NCBI RefSeq assembly: GCF_000018425.1
Contig: NC_010424.1
Span: 2,248,501-2,312,500 of the forward strand
Direction of reading: 5' to 3'
Length of the DNA stretch: 64,000 nucleotides
Source of the DNA: Candidatus Desulforudis audaxviator MP104C
Lineage (GTDB): Bacteria > Bacillota > Desulfotomaculia > Desulfotomaculales > Desulforudaceae
Positions within the stretch are counted from its first letter, which is position 1; every line of letters starts with the position of its first letter. The translations under genes and the position numbers were made by a program. Below the pieces are notes generated by a model that was not told the origin of the DNA, made no database searches, and saw only the letters and a list, made by a program, of their open reading frames with translations. Positions 1 through 8,912 of the stretch are shown here, in pieces.

Positions 1-1566
1 GGCGGGCGGGTCGGTCCAGGCCAGGGTGGCCGAAAAGGGCGCGTCGGGGTGTTCGACCGCGAAGGTGCGGGAGACGGCCTCGCCCTCCGCCAGGCCGTTG
101 TGGGCGTCGATGTGGTGGAAGGTTTTCTCGCGCAGGGCGAGGACGGTGGCGCCGAGGTCCAGGATGCCGAAGGTCTGCCTTGGCTCCGCCCCTTTTACGG
201 GTCGGGCGCCGTTCACCAGGGCGGCGCGCAGGAGGGCCGCCGAGGGGCGGGCCAGGCGTTCCTCGACCCTGAAGTACTCGCGGAGCAGGACGGCGGACCC
301 GCCGGCCGCGGCCGCGGCCATGCTGGTCCCCTCCATCCGCTGGTAGGCCGGGTGGGCCGGGTAGTTGTCGGCCACGAGCGCCGAGCGGGCCGAGATGACG
401 GCGGTGCCGGGCGCGAGGAGGTCCGGCTTAATGCGCCCGTCGGCCGCCGGGCCGCGGCTGGAGAAGGCGGCCGCTTTATCGGCGGCCAGGCTGTCCGGGC
501 CGTAGGCCGGGCGGGGGTTCTGAGACGCCCCGACCACCAGGGCGTTCTTGCTGTTTGCTTCCGGGGTGAGGGTGCCATGATGCGGGCCGGCGTTCCCGGC
601 GCCGAACACGGGTAAAAAGTCGCGGTAGTAGTGCACGAAGCGGTCCACCTGGGCGCTGACACTCCGATAGGCGTTGGTCCGGCCGCCCCAGCCGTTCACG
701 TGCACGCGGGCGCCGGCCTCGTAGGCCGGGCGGAAGAGCGACACCAGGTCGGCGGGCGGTTCGAGTTCGCCGGCCGGGTTTAGAAGGGCCTGGAAGTAGA
801 TGCTCGCTCCCGGGGCCACGCCGCGGTGTTTCCCGCCGGAGGCGGTGCCGGTCCCGGCCACCGTGGCCGCGACGTGGGTGCCGTGCCCGACCGGGTCGGC
901 CGTGCCGCCGCCGGACCAGGAACGCAGGAGGACGACCTTGGGCATGCGGCCCGGGACGCTGGCGAGGTCGGGGTGGATCTCGTCGGTGCGGCCCCGGTCC
1001 AAGCCGCTGTCGGCCACGGCCACGATCTGGCCGGCCCCGGTTAGGCCAGACGGCGTGGCGAAGCCCGGCACGGTGAGAAAATCAGCCCCGATGACCGCGC
1101 GTACCCGGTCGTTCAGAAGGACAGGGGCTTCGTAAGGTTCAAGGGAAAAGACGTCCGGGCTGCCGGCGAGCGCCTCGGGCAGCGGGGTGGACAGGCTCAC
1201 CCGCAGGACCCGGCCGTCCTCCTCGTCCAGGCCGCGCAGGACAGTGCCGCCGTGCGCGTGCACCAGGGCCGCCACCCGGTCCTTGGCGTCCGCCCGGAAC
1301 AGGGTGACGTTGAGCACCAGGGGATCGCCACCGGACCCGTCTGCGGGCCGGCCCGCGTCCGCGGCCGCGGCGGCGGAGGCCGGCGGTGGGACCGTTTCAA
1401 GGACGGTGAGAGGGCCGGTGCGGCCGGTTTTGCCGGGTCTGGTCTCCGGGCCGGCCGCCGGGCCGAAGAGCCCGCCGCCCCCCGGCGCGAGCAGAAAAAC
1501 CGTAATCAGCAACGCACTGAGCACGACAAGCGCGCCGAGCACGAACAGTTGCCTTTGCTTTTGCAT
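1..1566 (-). CDS. Subtilisin-like serine protease (S8), C-terminus beyond window
   Basis: Exported serine endopeptidase. The reading frame stays open from an ATG at 1566 to the left edge of the window, so about 522 residues are visible and the C-terminus is missing. The catalytic triad is readable: Asp in AVADSGLD near residue 185, His in GHGTHVA near 227, Ser in GTSMAA near 414, with the oxyanion Asn in GAGNAG near 324. The N-terminus has a single hydrophobic stretch (residues 8-27) that can act as signal or anchor, followed by a Pro/Ala/Gly-rich linker and a propeptide-like region (about 80-160). A GGAGG ribosome site lies just upstream of the ATG. Substrate is unknown. The family call is firm; the role could be extracellular, cell-wall or spore-associated. 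Confidence 0.93.
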   Translation of the reverse strand, partial: MQKQRQLFVLGALVVLSALLITVFLLAPGGGGLFGPAAGPETRPGKTGRTGPLTVLETVPPPASAAAAADAGRPADGSGGDPLVLNVTLFRADAKDRVAALVHAHGGTVLRGLDEEDGRVLRVSLSTPLPEALAGSPDVFSLEPYEAPVLLNDRVRAVIGADFLTVPGFATPSGLTGAGQIVAVADSGLDRGRTDEIHPDLASVPGRMPKVVLLRSWSGGGTADPVGHGTHVAATVAGTGTASGGKHRGVAPGASIYFQALLNPAGELEPPADLVSLFRPAYEAGARVHVNGWGGRTNAYRSVSAQVDRFVHYYRDFLPVFGAGNAGPHHGTLTPEANSKNALVVGASQNPRPAYGPDSLAADKAAAFSSRGPAADGRIKPDLLAPGTAVISARSALVADNYPAHPAYQRMEGTSMAAAAAGGSAVLLREYFRVEERLARPSAALLRAALVNGARPVKGAEPRQTFGILDLGATVLALREKTFHHIDAHNGLAEGEAVSRTFAVEHPDAPFSATLAWTDPPA

Positions 1567-1614
1567 GCGGCCTCCACTTTTTATTTAAGGAAGTCCGACA
1601 TCAGGGCGGCCACC

Positions 1615-1659
1615 CGGGTTTATCGGGTTAGCCGAGTTTACAGGGTTATCCGGGTTACC
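1615..1659. repeat. Five tandem copies of a 9-bp unit
   Basis: Five head-to-tail units with consensus CGGGTTTAC, each differing at one to three bases: CGGGTTTAT, CGGGTTAGC, CGAGTTTAC, AGGGTTATC, CGGGTTACC. They fill much of the 226-bp gap between the protease start and the PIN toxin end. No gene is seen in this gap. Confidence 0.8.
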
Positions 1660-1792
1660 CATCGTGCATGTTCGTCAACTGGCAGGTTCGCCGATATTCT
1701 ACCACAGAATTACAGGTTCCGGCACGGTTTGCCCCTGGTAATATATAGACGGCCCAAAGATCGCTCCGGTTTTTCCTACCTGCCCCAACTCT

Positions 1793-2245
1793 TTACAAGC
1801 CTCCCAACCACCTGACGTACGCTCTTTGACCGCCCAGCAGGTTGACCAGCTTTTCGTCCGCCGTCCAATATTCGCAGACTTCCCCCGTTTTCTCGGCAAC
1901 CACTTCGGCAACGGCCAGGAAAGCCGCATCGTAGAGGGTGGGCAGATCAAACCGGCGGCTGATCAGCCAGGCCCGCTCCTGAACCGCACGGTGCTCCAGG
2001 TACACGATTTCCGGCAACTCCCGGAACATGGACCACAGTTCGTCCGCTTCCCCAATAGCGAGTTCACCGGTTCGGCATTTCTTGCGCAGAACCGTCCCCA
2101 GCTCTGCCCAGGCAAAGGCAGGCAAGACAACGACCCGCCGTTTTGCAATAACCCTTCGAAACAAGGCCACCGCCAGATCGCTGCCTGGTTCTTCAACGAG
2201 AATCTTGATCAGCACGGAGGTATCCAGGCAGATGCAGCTACTCAT
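1793..2245 (-). CDS. PIN-domain ribonuclease toxin (VapC-like)
   Basis: Probable toxin of a type II toxin-antitoxin pair; PIN proteins cleave RNA using Mg2+ held by acidic residues. The 150-residue protein begins with the usual CLDTSVLIK strand carrying the first Asp, has a central Glu in FAWAELGTV, and late acidic residues in LPTLYDAAFLAVAE and EYWTADEKL, which match the PIN pattern. Length is typical of the family. It overlaps the antitoxin gene by 8 bp, so the two are translationally coupled. The RNA target cannot be told from sequence. Confidence 0.85.
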   Translation of the reverse strand: MSSCICLDTSVLIKILVEEPGSDLAVALFRRVIAKRRVVVLPAFAWAELGTVLRKKCRTGELAIGEADELWSMFRELPEIVYLEHRAVQERAWLISRRFDLPTLYDAAFLAVAEVVAEKTGEVCEYWTADEKLVNLLGGQRAYVRWLGGL

Positions 2246-2546
2246 AACGGGCCGGTCCCTCGCGGAGTTCGCGGATCAAACGGGTGGAATCATCCTGAAC
2301 CCCGCTTCTTTCGGCTATCCGGGCCTTCAACCGGAGTATCCGGTCCAAGATGTCCGTTTGGCTTGGGGTCTGTTCAAGTTCATCCACCCGGTTTCGCCGC
2401 CGCATTTCTTCGAAGGTCTCGGCGTCGATCAGATATGCTACCGGTTTCGACCGCTGCAGAATGACCGCCGGTTCCCTGGTGCGCACCACTTCGTCCAGGA
2501 GGGCGCGGATACTCTTCCGAACCTCCGTTACGTTTGCCATACGCAT
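2238..2546 (-). CDS. Phd/YefM-type antitoxin
   Basis: Antitoxin and likely autorepressor of the operon with the downstream PIN toxin. The ATG at 2546 is chosen because GGAGGT sits 7 bases before it; the frame can be extended to 2582 but without a ribosome site. From this start the protein has 102 residues. The MANVTEVRKSIRALLDEV start and the PVAYLIDAETFEEM segment are the Phd/YefM DNA-binding fold; the C-terminal third, rich in Arg and Glu, would wrap the toxin. A Phd-type antitoxin beside a PIN toxin differs from the more common AbrB- or RHH-type VapB partner, although such mixed pairs are known. Confidence 0.82.
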   Translation of the reverse strand: MRMANVTEVRKSIRALLDEVVRTREPAVILQRSKPVAYLIDAETFEEMRRRNRVDELEQTPSQTDILDRILRLKARIAERSGVQDDSTRLIRELREGPARYE

Positions 2547-2626
2547 TAATATTACCTCCAACTGTACTATTAACCGTAGCATATCACGAAAAAGGAAAGA
2601 TTAGAAGGGTCAACAGTGAAAGATTA

Positions 2627-2654
2627 AAACCCCGGGTTAGAAGTCCCGGGGTTT
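2627..2654 (-). terminator. Hairpin terminator of the pyruvate-kinase-C-like gene
   Basis: A perfect 10-bp stem (AAACCCCGGG with CCCGGGGTTT, 8-base loop) is followed on the minus strand by TTTTAATCTTT. The stem overlaps the last codons and stop of the gene ending at 2637. Confidence 0.65.
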
Positions 2655-3182
2655 GCAGATGATCTCGCGGATCTTGAGGTCGAAGAAGTGCTGGGAATGC
2701 GCCGGGCTGATGACGCAGGCGGTGTCGGCGCCGGTGCCGCTGCCCGCGATGCAGACGACGTCCTCCCCGGGCGGAACCAGCCCCGCGTCGCAGGCCATGC
2801 CGGCGATCTCGGCGCAGACCTTGACGCCCTGGCCGAGCATGCGCAAGGCGTCGGCCACGATTTCCGACGGGTAGACGCCCTGGAACTTGAACCGCAACGC
2901 CCGGTCGATCCCGGCCAGGAGGTGGGTGGTGGTCAGGAGCTTCACTCCGGCTGCGGCGAGTTTCGCCCGCATTTCCGGCGGCATCTCGTCCTCCCCGGGG
3001 CGGGCGAAGCCCACCTGGTGGGTAACGCAGACGATCTCGAGGCCGGACTCCAGGAGTTTTTCGGCGGTCTGCCCGCGGTGCGAGGCAACGATGATCCGGG
3101 AAATGCTCAGCTCGCGAGCGCGGGCGACAGCGGCCCGGATGGTGGCGTCGGTGTTGGCGGGACCTTTAGTGGGCCAGTGCAT
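2637..3182 (-). CDS. Stand-alone pyruvate kinase alpha/beta (C-terminal) domain-like protein
   Basis: A 181-residue protein that resembles only the C-terminal alpha/beta domain of pyruvate kinase, the domain that binds allosteric effectors; no TIM-barrel catalytic domain is present nearby. The motif SRIIVASHRGQTAEKL near residue 30 is the typical SASRGKTA-like phosphate-binding loop of that domain. The rest, including GSGTGADTACVISPAHSQHFFD, is conserved-looking but of unknown function. It is a single gene followed by a terminator. A ribosome site (AGGAGAG) lies about 13 bases before the ATG. Role unknown; a small-molecule sensor is possible but not shown. Confidence 0.6.
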   Translation of the reverse strand: MHWPTKGPANTDATIRAAVARARELSISRIIVASHRGQTAEKLLESGLEIVCVTHQVGFARPGEDEMPPEMRAKLAAAGVKLLTTTHLLAGIDRALRFKFQGVYPSEIVADALRMLGQGVKVCAEIAGMACDAGLVPPGEDVVCIAGSGTGADTACVISPAHSQHFFDLKIREIICKPRDF

Positions 3183-3214
3183 ATTGTTAAGCCCCCTCTC
3201 CTTCTGATTCGGGC

Positions 3215-3282
3215 GGGAAAGGGGTCAGACCCCTTTTCCCGCATGTCACACGGTCCCTGAAAAAAGTGTCAGACACCTCTTT
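3215..3282. repeat. Two divergent palindromes of the GGGGTCAGACCCC / GTGTCAGACAC type
   Basis: The first palindrome (3215-3240) is GGGGTCAGACCCC bounded by A and T runs. The second (3261-3282) is GTGTCAGACAC in a similar A/T frame. They belong to the same style as the GGGGCC(A/T)GGCCCC elements elsewhere in the window and fill the 118-bp gap upstream of the gene at 2637-3182. Confidence 0.7.
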
Positions 3283-3300
3283 GGGCACCTTTTCCCCACG

Positions 3301-4347
3301 TTAGACGACGCGGCGGAAGAGTTTGTCCTTCTTGGGGCGGGGCAGGTAATTCATCAAGGATAGGGCGCGTCCGGTGCCCATTGCCACGCACGAGATGGGG
3401 TCGTCGGCCAGAACGACGGGGAGTTTGGTCTCCTCGGACAGGAGCCTGTCCATGCCGTTAAGGAGCGATCCGCCGCCCGTAAGGATGATCCCCTTATCCA
3501 CCAGGTCGGCGGACAACTCCGGCGGAGTGCGCTCAAGAACTTCCTTGACCGCCCCGACCACCAGGTGCAGCGGTTCGATGATTGCCTCCCAGACCTGGGT
3601 GGTGGATACCTCCACCGCCTTGGGCAGGCCGCTCATCACGTCACGCCCGCGGATGGCCACCGACCGCTCCTCGGCGCGGCGCGGGTAGGCGGTGCCGATC
3701 TCGATCTTGAGTTCCTCGGCCGTGCGCTCGCCGATCAAAAGGTTAAACTCGCGGCGCACGTAACGGACGATGGCATCGTCGAACTTGTCGCCGCCCACCT
3801 TGAGCGAGAGCGAGCACACGATGCCCCCCAGAGCCAGCACCGCCACGTCGGTCGTGCCGCCGCCGATGTCCACGACCATGGACCCGGAGGCCTGGGAAAT
3901 GTCCATGCCCGCGCCGAGCGCGGCGGCCATCGGCTCCTCGATCACGTGCGCCTGGCGCGCCCCGGCCTGCATGGCGGCCTGACGCACCGCCCGTTCCTCC
4001 ACGCCGGTCACCTGGGCCGGAATGCAGACCATCACCCGGGGCCGGAACAGAAAACGGCGGGCACCCACCTTGTTGATGAAATAACGGAGCATCTTTTCGG
4101 TAACGTCGAAGTCGGCGATCACCCCGTCCCGCATGGGGCGGATAGCCACGATGTTACCAGGGGTGCGTCCCAGCATCCGCCGGGCCTCGGTGCCCACGGC
4201 GATGACCTGGCCGCTGTCCTTGTTGATCGCCACGACAGAAGGTTCGCGCAGCACTATGCCCCGGCCCTTCACATACACCAGGACCGAGGCCGTTCCCAGG
4301 TCGACGCCGATATCCGGCGCGAAGTTGAACACGCTGTCTGCCTCCAT
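3301..4347 (-). CDS. mbl: Rod-shape protein MreB/Mbl family
   Basis: Actin-like ATPase that forms membrane-bound filaments guiding lateral cell-wall synthesis. Motifs are clear: phosphate-1 loop DIGVDLGTASVLVY at the N-terminus, VVDIGGGTTDVAVLALGG in the middle (phosphate-2), and GIILTGGGSLLNGMD for adenosine binding. The frame extends to 4419, but the protein family starts just before the DIGVDLGT strand, so the ATG at 4347 (348 residues) is preferred; its ribosome site (GGAAG) is weak. The neighbour upstream is spoIIID, an order also found in Bacillus (spoIIID-mbl), which supports the name mbl over mreB. Confidence 0.88.
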   Translation of the reverse strand: MEADSVFNFAPDIGVDLGTASVLVYVKGRGIVLREPSVVAINKDSGQVIAVGTEARRMLGRTPGNIVAIRPMRDGVIADFDVTEKMLRYFINKVGARRFLFRPRVMVCIPAQVTGVEERAVRQAAMQAGARQAHVIEEPMAAALGAGMDISQASGSMVVDIGGGTTDVAVLALGGIVCSLSLKVGGDKFDDAIVRYVRREFNLLIGERTAEELKIEIGTAYPRRAEERSVAIRGRDVMSGLPKAVEVSTTQVWEAIIEPLHLVVGAVKEVLERTPPELSADLVDKGIILTGGGSLLNGMDRLLSEETKLPVVLADDPISCVAMGTGRALSLMNYLPRPKKDKLFRRVV

Positions 4348-4424
4348 TTCTGTTACTACTTCCCGATTACGGGCCTGTCCAAACCGGCGTCGAAAAAAGA
4401 TATGCGGGGGGAAATCCACACCCA

Positions 4425-4445
4425 GGCGCGCCGGGACGGCGCGCC
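4425..4445. other. GC-rich hairpin in the mbl leader
   Basis: Two copies of GGCGCGCC separated by 5 bases form a very stable hairpin about 80 bp upstream of the mbl start. It could attenuate or pause transcription between spoIIID and mbl; no T-run follows, so it is not a plain terminator. Confidence 0.5.
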
Positions 4446-4542
4446 GCGAGCTACCGGATGCAAAAAGCCGTTTGCCGTAATCCTCACTGTTTTTATTTTA
4501 TTCTACATAATATGGATATGATCCTCCTGTTTCGCCAAAAAC

Positions 4543-4794
4543 TTACCCGGTTTCTTTATACTTCTTGCGGGTGGCTTCTCCGCCACGCAGGTGCCGTACC
4601 GACTTGTTGTGTTCCAGGACTATTCGCACCCGGTTGGCCAACTTCTTGTTCAGGGAGGGTAGTCGCTCGGTCATGTCCTTATGGACCGTGCTTTTGCTGA
4701 CCTTGAAAACGGTGGCCGCCTGGCGAACCGTGGCCTTGGACTCCAGAATGAAGGCGCAGATGTCCAGCACCCGCTTCTGAATATACTCCTGCAT
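4543..4794 (-). CDS. spoIIID: Sporulation transcriptional regulator SpoIIID
   Basis: Small DNA-binding protein of the mother cell that works with sigma-E to switch on or off late sporulation genes. The 83 residues match the family in length and content: MQEYIQKRVLDICAFILE, then a helix-turn-helix in ATVRQAATVFKVSKSTVHKD, then a basic C-terminal tail. The ATG at 4794 lies 6 bases after GGGAGGT; a GTG one codon earlier is too close. Sits upstream of mbl and downstream of spoIID, the standard sporulation order. A sigma-E-like promoter candidate lies directly upstream. Confidence 0.95.
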   Translation of the reverse strand: MQEYIQKRVLDICAFILESKATVRQAATVFKVSKSTVHKDMTERLPSLNKKLANRVRIVLEHNKSVRHLRGGEATRKKYKETG

Positions 4795-4825
4795 CACCTT
4801 ACCTCCCGGTCAGGCTGGTTAGGTG

Positions 4826-4854
4826 ATTTATATGCGGCAAAAACGCTTAAATGC
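4826..4854 (-). promoter_or_regulatory. Candidate sigma-E promoter for spoIIID
   Basis: On the minus strand GCATTT (4854-4849) is followed after 14 bases by CATATAAAT (4834-4826), close to the sigma-E pattern of a KMAT-type -35 and CATACA-type -10. In Bacillus spoIIID is sigma-E dependent. The match is by eye and short. Confidence 0.35.
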
Positions 4855-4904
4855 TTGGCCACAAAAAAGAAAATGGCCCCTTAAAACAAGAAGCCATCAA
4901 GGTT

Positions 4905-4964
4905 TAGGGTCAGGACCCCAACTTGAAAGTCAGGGAAGGTAAAAAGGGGCCAGGCCCCTTTTTT
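4905..4964. repeat. REP-like element: GGGTCAGGACCCC plus GGGGCCAGGCCCC palindrome
   Basis: A perfect GGGGCCAGGCCCC palindrome with A5/T6 flanks (4941-4964) is preceded by the arm GAAAGTCAGGGAAGGT and, further left, by GGGTCAGGACCCC. It overlaps the stop codon of spoIID. One of seven near-identical palindromes in the window. Confidence 0.8.
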
Positions 4965-5940
4965 AGTAGGGTTCGACACGGGCGCCGGTGTAGTAGTGTT
5001 CCAGGATGCTCCGGAAGTCGTGCCCGGCCTCGGCCAGACCCCGGGCCCCGTACTGGCACAAGCCCACGCCGTGCCCGTGCCCGCTGGTCTCTAAGATGAG
5101 CTGCCCGCCCTCGATCGTCTGCGTGAAGTTTGTCGAACGCAGGCCCAGGCGCTCACGCACCGTGGTGGCGGTGACGGTCCGGCCGTTGAACGACAGCAGC
5201 TTGGGACGCCCGGTGGATGTGTATTCCAGAATCTCGACCACCGCCGCGGGAGACGCGCCGGTGGTGACGGCGACCGCCGCCAGGTCGGTGCCGAGCGCTT
5301 CGTCCACGTCCTCCAGCGTGAAGGTGCGCCGCTCACCAGGGTACGGGTCGGTACAGTAAGGGCAGATCACACTGCGCAGGTAGGGCACCCTGAATTTCCA
5401 CACGTCTTCGGAGTTTTCGGTCGCCCCGCCGCACGAGGAGTGGTACAGCGGATCGATGAGTTGGCCCTCAAAGGTGAGCACCAGGCCCTCGGTGGCATCC
5501 ACCGCCCGTTTGATCTTGTAGTAGTTCCGGTAGTAATCCCAGGTGGTCCAGCGTTCCCGCAGTTCATCGCGGGACACCCAGCCCTGGCCCTGGCGCGGGT
5601 CGTCGCTCGCGTCCGCACCCGGGTGCGGGCTGTTCGCCACGCCGCCGGCCACCAGGCGTTTCAACATGTAGGTCCGCGCGCACACCGCCTGGGCCTTCAG
5701 GGCCTCCGGGTGGAAGGCGGCCGGCATCTCGGCGGCCACCACCCCGACCACGTAGTCTGCCAGGGTCAGGTTTATTACCTCACCCGTCTGGTGGCGGTAC
5801 AGCCGCACGTCGGTCCGGACCTCCGGCTCGCCGGTGTCCGCCAACCGGCGGGCATACTCCTGAGCGGCGTCGGGAAAGGCGATCGCCGCCGCGACGGCCA
5901 GCAGCACCAAGCCCCAGAACAGTCTCCGCACCTCTTTCAA
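4963..5940 (-). CDS. spoIID: Stage II sporulation protein D (lytic transglycosylase)
   Basis: Membrane-anchored peptidoglycan lytic transglycosylase that, with SpoIIM and SpoIIP, drives engulfment of the forespore. The 325-residue protein has an N-terminal membrane anchor (about residues 7-23). The core follows: LADYVVGVVAAEMPAAFHPE, with the family's catalytic Glu in AAEMP, then ALKAQAVCARTYML, YHSSCGGATENSEDVW, and the C-terminal HGHGVGLCQYGARGLAE. These are hallmark SpoIID segments. The start is a TTG just after GGAGGG. Gene order spoIID-spoIIID-mbl is conserved, but the M23 gene spoIIQ, often between them, is absent here. Confidence 0.94.
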   Translation of the reverse strand: MKEVRRLFWGLVLLAVAAAIAFPDAAQEYARRLADTGEPEVRTDVRLYRHQTGEVINLTLADYVVGVVAAEMPAAFHPEALKAQAVCARTYMLKRLVAGGVANSPHPGADASDDPRQGQGWVSRDELRERWTTWDYYRNYYKIKRAVDATEGLVLTFEGQLIDPLYHSSCGGATENSEDVWKFRVPYLRSVICPYCTDPYPGERRTFTLEDVDEALGTDLAAVAVTTGASPAAVVEILEYTSTGRPKLLSFNGRTVTATTVRERLGLRSTNFTQTIEGGQLILETSGHGHGVGLCQYGARGLAEAGHDFRSILEHYYTGARVEPY

Positions 5941-6022
5941 TCCCTCCGTGTGCCAATATCTGGCTCTTTACCCAGGAGTTTATGTTTTTTGGGGGTAAAT
6001 TATACGGAGGGACAGGGCATGG

Positions 6023-6059
6023 AAAAAGACCGAGGTGATGAGTCACCTCGGTCTTTTTT
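6023..6059. terminator. Strong terminator at the end of the atp operon
   Basis: AAAAAGACCGAGGTGA and its reverse complement form a perfect stem with a 4-base loop, with T-runs on both strands, so it can stop transcripts from either side. It lies 27 bp after atpC. Confidence 0.92.
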
Positions 6060-6085
6060 CGAAGCCTGAAGCTCTTACGAAATCT

Positions 6086-6499
6086 TTAGCGTTTGATCTG
6101 TCCGGCCGCTTCGATCCTGGCCACAGCGCGTGCCAGCGCCGCCTTGGCCCGGACCACGTCGATCTCGGGGTCCTTGGCCGCCAGGCGCTTCTCGGCGCGC
6201 TCCTTGGCCTTTTCAGCCCGCGCGAGGTCGATCTCCTCGGGGCGCTCCGCGGCGTTGGCCAGCACGACCACCCGGCTGTCACGGACCTCCACGAAACCGC
6301 CCGCGACCACGAACGTGCTCCACTGGCCTTCCTTCTGGATGCGGAGCAGGCCGGGCCTCAAGCTGGAAATGAGCGGGGTGTGCCCCGGCAGGAAACCCAG
6401 ATCGCCGTCGGTACCCCGGACGTGAACGAAACGGGCCTCGTCTCCGTAAATCACCCGCTCAGGGGTAACGATGGAAACCTTTTGGGTGGCTTCTGCCAT
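6086..6499 (-). CDS. atpC: ATP synthase F1 epsilon subunit
   Basis: Part of the F1 central stalk; couples rotation to catalysis and can inhibit ATP hydrolysis. 137 residues, the usual length. The N-terminal beta-sandwich carries TPERVIYGDEARFVHVRGTDGDLGFLPGHTPLIS, a family signature, and the C-terminal helical hairpin (from about residue 90) is Ala/Glu/Lys/Arg rich. Last gene of the atp operon, 57 bp after atpD, and followed by the terminator. Confidence 0.97.
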   Translation of the reverse strand: MAEATQKVSIVTPERVIYGDEARFVHVRGTDGDLGFLPGHTPLISSLRPGLLRIQKEGQWSTFVVAGGFVEVRDSRVVVLANAAERPEEIDLARAEKAKERAEKRLAAKDPEIDVVRAKAALARAVARIEAAGQIKR

Positions 6500-6556
6500 T
6501 CATATCCACATCCTTACTTGCTCGTTGACCGGTTCCAAGCGATCCCCGCCGCCCGC

Positions 6557-7993
<1,437 letters not shown>

Positions 7994-8002
7994 TCACGAA
8001 CA

Positions 8003-8890
8003 TTATTCGAGTGCCGCCGCACCGCCGACGATGTCCAGCAACTCCTTGGTGATGCCTTCCTGGCGCAGCCGGTTCATCTGGAGCGTCAGGCGATCGATCA
8101 TTTCACCCGCGTTCTTGGTGGCCGCATCCATCGCCATCATGCGGGCACTCTGCTCGCTGGCCTTGGATTCGATTAAACCGTGGTATACACTGTTCTCAAC
8201 ATACCTGGGCAGCAAATAATCCAGGACGTCCGCGGCTGAGGGCTCGAAGATGTAGTCGACCGTCGCCTTTTTCGGGGCGGCGGCTTCCTCTCCCCCGGCC
8301 TTTTCCGCGGCTTCCTCCGCCGGCGGTTCCACCGGCAGGAGCTTCACCACGGTCGGCTGCTGGACCAACATGTTCACGAACTTGCTGTACACCATGTACA
8401 CCGCGTCGTACTCGCCGGCGATGTACTTGTTGATCACAAACCGCGCGATCTGCTGGCCCTGCTCAAACCGGATGTTCTCGCCCAGGCCGATGAACTCCGC
8501 GTCCCGCTCCCAATCCCGGAAGCGGAAGAAGTTCCGGCACTTGCGGCCCACAGCCACCAGCTTGAATTCTTCCCACTTGCTCAGTTCCTTGACGGCGGTG
8601 CGCAGGATGTTTGAGTTGAAACCGCCGCATAATCCGCGGTCGGCGGTGATCACGATGTAGCACACCCTCTTCGGCTCACGTACCGTCAACAGGGGGTTCT
8701 GCACGTCACGGGCCGCGGAAGCCACCCGGCCCAGCACCTCGTGCAACTGCCGGGCGTAAGGCCGCGCGGCGACCACGGTCGCCTGGGCCCGGGCCATCTT
8801 AGCCGTGGCCACGGCCTTCATAGCCTTGCAGATCTTCTGGGTACTCTTTACGCTCTTAATGCGCCGCCGAAAGTCGCGTAGCGCAGGCAT
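8003..8890 (-). CDS. atpG: ATP synthase F1 gamma subunit
   Basis: Rotor shaft of F1. 295 residues. The N-terminal helix contains LRDFRRRIKSVKSTQKICKAMKAVA and the C-terminal helix contains ARMMAMDAATKNAGEMIDRLTL, both diagnostic. The middle Rossmann-like domain carries ITADRGLCGGFNSNI. A stretch rich in Ala/Glu (around residues 197-212) is a small insertion in a variable loop. Confidence 0.97.
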   Translation of the reverse strand: MPALRDFRRRIKSVKSTQKICKAMKAVATAKMARAQATVVAARPYARQLHEVLGRVASAARDVQNPLLTVREPKRVCYIVITADRGLCGGFNSNILRTAVKELSKWEEFKLVAVGRKCRNFFRFRDWERDAEFIGLGENIRFEQGQQIARFVINKYIAGEYDAVYMVYSKFVNMLVQQPTVVKLLPVEPPAEEAAEKAGGEEAAAPKKATVDYIFEPSAADVLDYLLPRYVENSVYHGLIESKASEQSARMMAMDAATKNAGEMIDRLTLQMNRLRQEGITKELLDIVGGAAALE

Positions 8891-8912
8891 CCTAACACCT
8901 CACCTTCCGCGC

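Noticed and set aside
1615-1659. CRISPR array
   Set aside because: Units are 9 bp with no spacers. No cas gene is seen anywhere in the window, and no other regularly spaced repeats were found.
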